In this document: positions 6,331 to 9,588 of the stretch, one piece after another
Layout: every line of letters starts with the position of its first letter
Position numbering within the stretch: the first letter of the stretch is position 1
Source of the DNA: Erysipelothrix sp. UBA3377
GTDB taxonomy: Bacteria > Bacillota_I > Bacilli_A > Erysipelotrichales > Erysipelotrichaceae
Assembly: GCA_002359085.1 (NCBI GenBank)
Contig: DEQB01000075.1
Span: forward strand, 1-9,588
Length of the DNA stretch: 9,588 bases
Direction: 5' to 3'
Program-made: the position numbers and the translations under genes
Notes under the pieces: generated by a model
The model's input: only the letters and a program-made list of their open reading frames with translations
Database searches by the model: none
What the model was told of the DNA's origin: nothing

Positions 6331-6356
6331 CGCTAGGAACTTTACGCTTTTTAACG

Positions 6357-6362
6357 TATAAT
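6357..6362 (+). promoter_or_regulatory. possible murA promoter (-10 element)
   Basis: A perfect -10 TATAAT (6357-6362) lies 27 bases before the murA ATG, with no good -35. If used, transcription starts near 6368, downstream of the alternative ATG at 6365, which supports the 6389 start. Readthrough from the transporter gene is also likely. Confidence 0.45.
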
Positions 6363-6388
6363 GAATGAGTACAAAAAGGAGTGGAGCT

Positions 6389-7651
6389 ATGGCAGACGTC
6401 ATTAAAATTGAAGGTGGACACAAATTAAATGGGGAGGTCACCATCAGTAGCGCTAAAAATGCAACGGTGGCTCTGATACCTGCAGCGATATTAGCTGATG
6501 AAGGTATCGTCGATATTTATGGAGTACCACAAATTGCGGATGTAAATTCGCTTACGATATTATTAAAAGAACTGGGAGTCGACGTTTCATTTGAATCCGA
6601 TGACCATATAAAAATTAACACTGAAAAAATGGAAAATATTGTGTTGGATCATTTTGAAGTATCTAACTTACGTGCCTCATATTATTTTATGGGTGCATTA
6701 TTGGGTAAATATAAATACGTTAAAATGCAAATGCCAGGGGGTTGTTTTTTAGGACCCCGTCCCATTGATTTACATCTAAAGGGATTTGAAGCATTGGGTG
6801 CAACCATCAACTTCAGTCAAGGTTATTATGAAATCAAGGCCGATGAATTGGTGGGTGATAAAGTGTTCTTGGATACAGCATCCGTGGGTGCAACCATTAA
6901 CATTATGCTTGCGGCAACCAAAGCAAAAGGGCGTACGATTATTGAAAACGCGGCAAAGGAACCTGAGATTATTGATTTAGCAACGTTCTTAAACAAGATG
7001 GGTGCAGTCATTCGAGGTGCAGGAACCAGCGTGATTACCATTGATGGTGTGGACACATTGTCAGGTTCTACCCATGAGATTATTCCAGATCGTATTGAAG
7101 CAGGTACCTATATCATCATTGCAGCAGCAATGGGTGAAGAAGTACGCATTAATAACATTATCCCTTTACACTTGGAGGCACTGATTTCTAAGTTGGTTGA
7201 AATGGGTGTGAATATTGAAGTGGGTTCGGATTTTGCGATTATAAGAGGGGGTAATTCACTGTCAGCAGTTGATATTCAAACCTTACCTTATCCAGGATTT
7301 GCGACAGACTTGCAACAACCTTTAACGACTTTATTAACGCAAGCCAAAGGTAAATCTACGGTTCGTGAAACCATTTATACAGAACGTTTCAAACACGTTC
7401 ATGAATTGCGTAAAATGGGTGCAAAGATGGAAGCAAATATCCCATCGGCAACCATTGAGGGGCCGACACTTTTGGTTGGAACCAAAGTTGAAGCAACTGA
7501 TTTACGTTGTGGTGCATCACTGGTTGTGGCCGGTTTGATTGCGCAAGGTGTTACGGAGATTGATGAGATTTATCATATTGATCGTGGTTATGACAAATTG
7601 GATGAAAAATTAAAGAATTTGGGTGCCGTAATTTGGCGTGAACCCAAGTAA
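6389..7651 (+). CDS. murA: UDP-N-acetylglucosamine 1-carboxyvinyltransferase (MurA, murZ/murAB context)
   Basis: Transfers enolpyruvate from PEP to UDP-N-acetylglucosamine, the first committed step of peptidoglycan synthesis, in the cytoplasm. The ATG at 6389 gives 420 residues, typical for MurA, and has AAGGAGTGGAG (6376-6386) just upstream. The ATG at 6365 would add eight residues and precedes this site. Visible active-site features are SSAKNA (Lys23, Asn24), the catalytic Cys119 in PGGCFLGPRPID, Asp307 in FATDLQQP and CGASLVVAGLIA near the C terminus. Cys119 is retained, so normal PEP chemistry and fosfomycin sensitivity are expected. Bacillota often have two MurA paralogs; the one near fba and rpoE in Bacillus is MurAB/MurZ, so this is probably that copy. 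The gene sits between the FNT gene and pflB and ends before a strong terminator. Confidence 0.96.
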   Translation: MADVIKIEGGHKLNGEVTISSAKNATVALIPAAILADEGIVDIYGVPQIADVNSLTILLKELGVDVSFESDDHIKINTEKMENIVLDHFEVSNLRASYYFMGALLGKYKYVKMQMPGGCFLGPRPIDLHLKGFEALGATINFSQGYYEIKADELVGDKVFLDTASVGATINIMLAATKAKGRTIIENAAKEPEIIDLATFLNKMGAVIRGAGTSVITIDGVDTLSGSTHEIIPDRIEAGTYIIIAAAMGEEVRINNIIPLHLEALISKLVEMGVNIEVGSDFAIIRGGNSLSAVDIQTLPYPGFATDLQQPLTTLLTQAKGKSTVRETIYTERFKHVHELRKMGAKMEANIPSATIEGPTLLVGTKVEATDLRCGASLVVAGLIAQGVTEIDEIYHIDRGYDKLDEKLKNLGAVIWREPK

Positions 7652-7703
7652 TAGTTTTTAAAACATTGTGAAATAATCGACAAATTTAACAGACAATTAG
7701 TAT

Positions 7704-7741
7704 AAAGATTGTGAAACGCTCACAATCTTTTCTTTTTGTTT
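7704..7741 (+). terminator. Rho-independent terminator of murA
   Basis: An 11-bp perfect stem (7704-7714 with 7720-7730) with loop AACGC is followed by a T-rich tract broken by single C and G residues (7727-7741). It lies about 50 bases after the murA stop. Its core TTGTGA-AACGC-TCACAA resembles the cre-like palindrome 33 bases downstream. Confidence 0.88.
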
Positions 7742-7742
7742 T

Positions 7743-7756
7743 TGTGAACGCTTACA
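7743..7756 (+). promoter_or_regulatory. CcpA catabolite-responsive element (cre) upstream of pflB
   Basis: TGTGAACGCTTACA matches the classical cre consensus TGWNANCGNTNWCA at every position and is flanked by A/T. Its centre is about 57 bases upstream of the predicted pflB start near 7807. In Bacillus, cre sites at about -56 upstream of ackA and pta activate those overflow genes, so activation is more likely than repression. CcpA itself is not in the window. Confidence 0.6.
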
Positions 7757-7771
7757 ATATTTAGAATCTTT

Positions 7772-7800
7772 TTATCATCGCGCTTTCTATATGATACGAT
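7772..7800 (+). promoter_or_regulatory. candidate pflB promoter
   Basis: TTATCA (7772-7777), 17 bases, then TACGAT (7795-7800) is the best-spaced pair. TATGAT (7790-7795) overlaps as an alternative -10 but lacks a suitable -35. Both hexamers are imperfect, consistent with a promoter that depends on an activator. Confidence 0.4.
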
Positions 7801-7825
7801 GATAGGGCAAAAGGAGATGGATACT

Positions 7826-9588
7826 ATGGCAAAACAATGGGAAGGCTTCAAACCAGGGAAATGGCAAGAAGAAATCAATGTTAGAGATTTCATACAAGCA
7901 AACTATACACCTTATGAAGGAGACGACAGTTTCTTAGAAGGTATTAGTGAAAACACGCAAGTTTTATGGGATCGTTGTTTAGAACTATTGGCAGAAGAAG
8001 TAAAAGTTGGTGTATTGGATATTGAGATGGACGCAATTTCCGGGGTCAATAACTTTGCACCTGGATATATCGTTAAAGAACATGAAGAAATTGTAGGGCT
8101 TCAAACGGATGCGCCATTGAAACGTATCATCAACCCTTATGGTGGTATTCGCTTGGTGGACAGCATCTTAGATATTTACAATCGTAAGATGGATCCAAAA
8201 GTGAGCGAGTTCTTCCACAACTATACAAAAACACATAATCAAGGTGTATTCGATGCGTATACTCCTGAAATTCGTCGCGCAAGATCAACAGGTTTAATCA
8301 CAGGATTACCCGATGCTTATGGACGTGGACGTATTATCGGAGACTACCGTCGTGTGGCACTTTATGGAATTGATGCTTTAATCGAAGGTAAGAAAAAAGA
8401 CTTATCAACCATTAAAACAATCAATGCAGAAACAATTCAATTAAGAGAAGAAGTTAATGAACAAATTCGTTCACTTCAAGAAATTAAAGACATGGCTGCA
8501 GGATATGGATTTGATATCGGTGCACCCGCACAAACAGCACAGGAAGCAATTCAATGGCTATACTTTGCGTATTTGGCTGCCGTTAAAGAAAATAACGGAG
8601 CAGCTATGAGTTTGGGACGTACTTCAACATTCTTGGATATTTATATTCAAAGAGATATGGACAGTGGTTTGATTGATGAAAATCAAGCGCAAGCTTATAT
8701 TGATCAATTCATTATGAAATTACGTTTGGTGCGTCACTTGAGAACACCAGAATATGACGAACTCTTTGCGGGAGATCCAACATGGGTTACAGAATCCATG
8801 GCTGGTATTGGTGAAGATGGTAGACCCCTTGTAACCAAGAACTCATTCAGATACTTACATACACTTACAAACTTAGGGCCTGCACCTGAACCAAATATGA
8901 CCATCCTTTGGTCAGATCAATTACCTGAAGGCTTCAAAAAATATGCAGCCAAGATGTCAATTGAAACCGGTGCATTACAATATGAAAATGATGACTTGAT
9001 GCGCCCTTCATTTGGTGATGACTACGGTATCGCATGTTGTGTGAGTGCCATGCGTATTGGTAAGCAAATGCAATACTTTGGTGCACGTGCTAACTTAGCG
9101 AAAGCATTACTTTACACCATCAATGGTGGACGAGATGAAATGAGAGACATGACCGTTGTTGAAGGTTATGAAGTCATGGAAGATGAAGTCTTAGATTACG
9201 ATAAGATTATGAAGACATTCGACAGTTTGCTTCAAGACCTTGCAAGTGTTTATGTTGATTCCATGAATATTATTCACAGTATGCATGATAAGTATGCCTA
9301 CGAAAAGAGTCAAATGGCCTTACATGATACAAATGTTGAAAGATTGATGGCATTTGGTATTGCTGGATTATCTGTAGTAGCGGATTCACTTTCAGCCATT
9401 AAATATGCGAAAGTAAAACCCATTAGAAATGAAAATGGATTGGCAGTCGACTTTGAAGTTGAAGGAGACTACCCACAATTTGGTAATGACGATGATCGCG
9501 TAGACAGTATCGCAGTGGACCTTGTTGAAAGATTCTCACGCTACCTAAAAGCGAATCCAATTATCAGAGATGCAAAACATACTTTATC
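7826..9588 (+). CDS. pflB: formate acetyltransferase (pyruvate formate-lyase), 3' end outside window
   Basis: Converts pyruvate and CoA to acetyl-CoA and formate in anaerobic fermentation, using a glycyl radical installed by PflA. The ATG at 7826 has AAAGGAGATGG (7810-7820) upstream. The frame is open for 587 codons to the window edge, compared with about 740-760 in the family, so the C terminus with the radical glycine is not visible. Seen directly: an N-terminal segment starting MAKQWEGFKPGKWQEEINVRD, GLPDAYGRGRIIGDYRRVALYG, the substrate-pocket region RPSFGDDYGIACC, and the paired active-site cysteines Cys404-Cys405 (9035-9040), equivalent to Cys418-Cys419 in Escherichia coli. All visible key residues fit an active enzyme. 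A CcpA-type site upstream suggests control by carbon status. The FNT channel two genes upstream is a likely formate exporter. No pflA is seen; it may lie downstream. Confidence 0.97.
   Translation, partial: MAKQWEGFKPGKWQEEINVRDFIQANYTPYEGDDSFLEGISENTQVLWDRCLELLAEEVKVGVLDIEMDAISGVNNFAPGYIVKEHEEIVGLQTDAPLKRIINPYGGIRLVDSILDIYNRKMDPKVSEFFHNYTKTHNQGVFDAYTPEIRRARSTGLITGLPDAYGRGRIIGDYRRVALYGIDALIEGKKKDLSTIKTINAETIQLREEVNEQIRSLQEIKDMAAGYGFDIGAPAQTAQEAIQWLYFAYLAAVKENNGAAMSLGRTSTFLDIYIQRDMDSGLIDENQAQAYIDQFIMKLRLVRHLRTPEYDELFAGDPTWVTESMAGIGEDGRPLVTKNSFRYLHTLTNLGPAPEPNMTILWSDQLPEGFKKYAAKMSIETGALQYENDDLMRPSFGDDYGIACCVSAMRIGKQMQYFGARANLAKALLYTINGGRDEMRDMTVVEGYEVMEDEVLDYDKIMKTFDSLLQDLASVYVDSMNIIHSMHDKYAYEKSQMALHDTNVERLMAFGIAGLSVVADSLSAIKYAKVKPIRNENGLAVDFEVEGDYPQFGNDDDRVDSIAVDLVERFSRYLKANPIIRDAKHTL

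Noticed and set aside
6365..6388. ATG 6365 as start of murA
   Set aside because: It precedes the ribosome binding site, adds eight atypical residues and would lie before the predicted transcription start.
7742..7757. FNR or CRP site upstream of pflB
   Set aside because: The half-site spacing is 4 bases, not the 6 of TGTGA-N6-TCACA, and the halves are not TTGAT/ATCAA; the match to the cre consensus is much better.
1..9588. CRISPR array, tRNA or rRNA gene, insertion sequence or phage remnant
   Set aside because: No regularly spaced repeats, cloverleaf-like sequence, transposase or integrase frame, or terminal inverted repeats were found.

Overview
The window is an AT-rich stretch of a low-GC Gram-positive (Bacillota) chromosome with every gene on the + strand. 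The order delta subunit of RNA polymerase, pyrG, fba, then a murA of the murZ/murAB context resembles the Bacillus rpoE-pyrG-fbaA-murAB neighbourhood. The small gene set, short delta subunit and fermentative pflB suggest a reduced, fermentative lineage such as Erysipelotrichia (Erysipelothrix-like). The lineage is inferred from gene content and remembered gene order, not from a database search.

Layout: (1) 1-958 holds the C-terminal half of an alpha-phosphoglucomutase (pgcA), closed by a terminator. (2) A strong promoter near 1044-1071 drives a DUF1934 (YwiB-like) gene that appears to start with the rare codon ATT at 1099. It overlaps rpoE (delta) by 19 bases. (3) pyrG at 1888-3504 follows a very compact leader. 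That leader has a GGGC transcription start, a CUCCC stretch and a terminator hairpin, the layout of the CTP-sensing reiterative-transcription attenuator known from Bacillus pyrG. fba (3536-4402) follows after 31 bases, with a possible promoter of its own inside the end of pyrG, and then a terminator. (4) 4484-5461 holds a lipoprotein gene whose reading frame is broken twice by compensating frameshifts. (5) A formate/nitrite transporter gene, murA, and the first three quarters of pflB complete the window. A consensus CcpA cre site lies upstream of pflB.

The most striking feature is PyrG. Its amidoligase (synthase) domain is intact, but the glutamine-amidotransferase domain has lost the nucleophilic cysteine (Gly382 in its place) and the catalytic histidine (Gln508 in its place), and has a Ser in the oxyanion-loop position normally held by Gly. 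The conserved Glu510 and the overall domain are kept. This predicts a CTP synthase that cannot hydrolyse glutamine and must use free ammonia.

Together the genes cover sugar-phosphate metabolism (pgcA, fba), pyruvate-to-formate fermentation and export (pflB, FNT transporter), peptidoglycan precursor synthesis (murA), CTP supply (pyrG) and transcription (delta).
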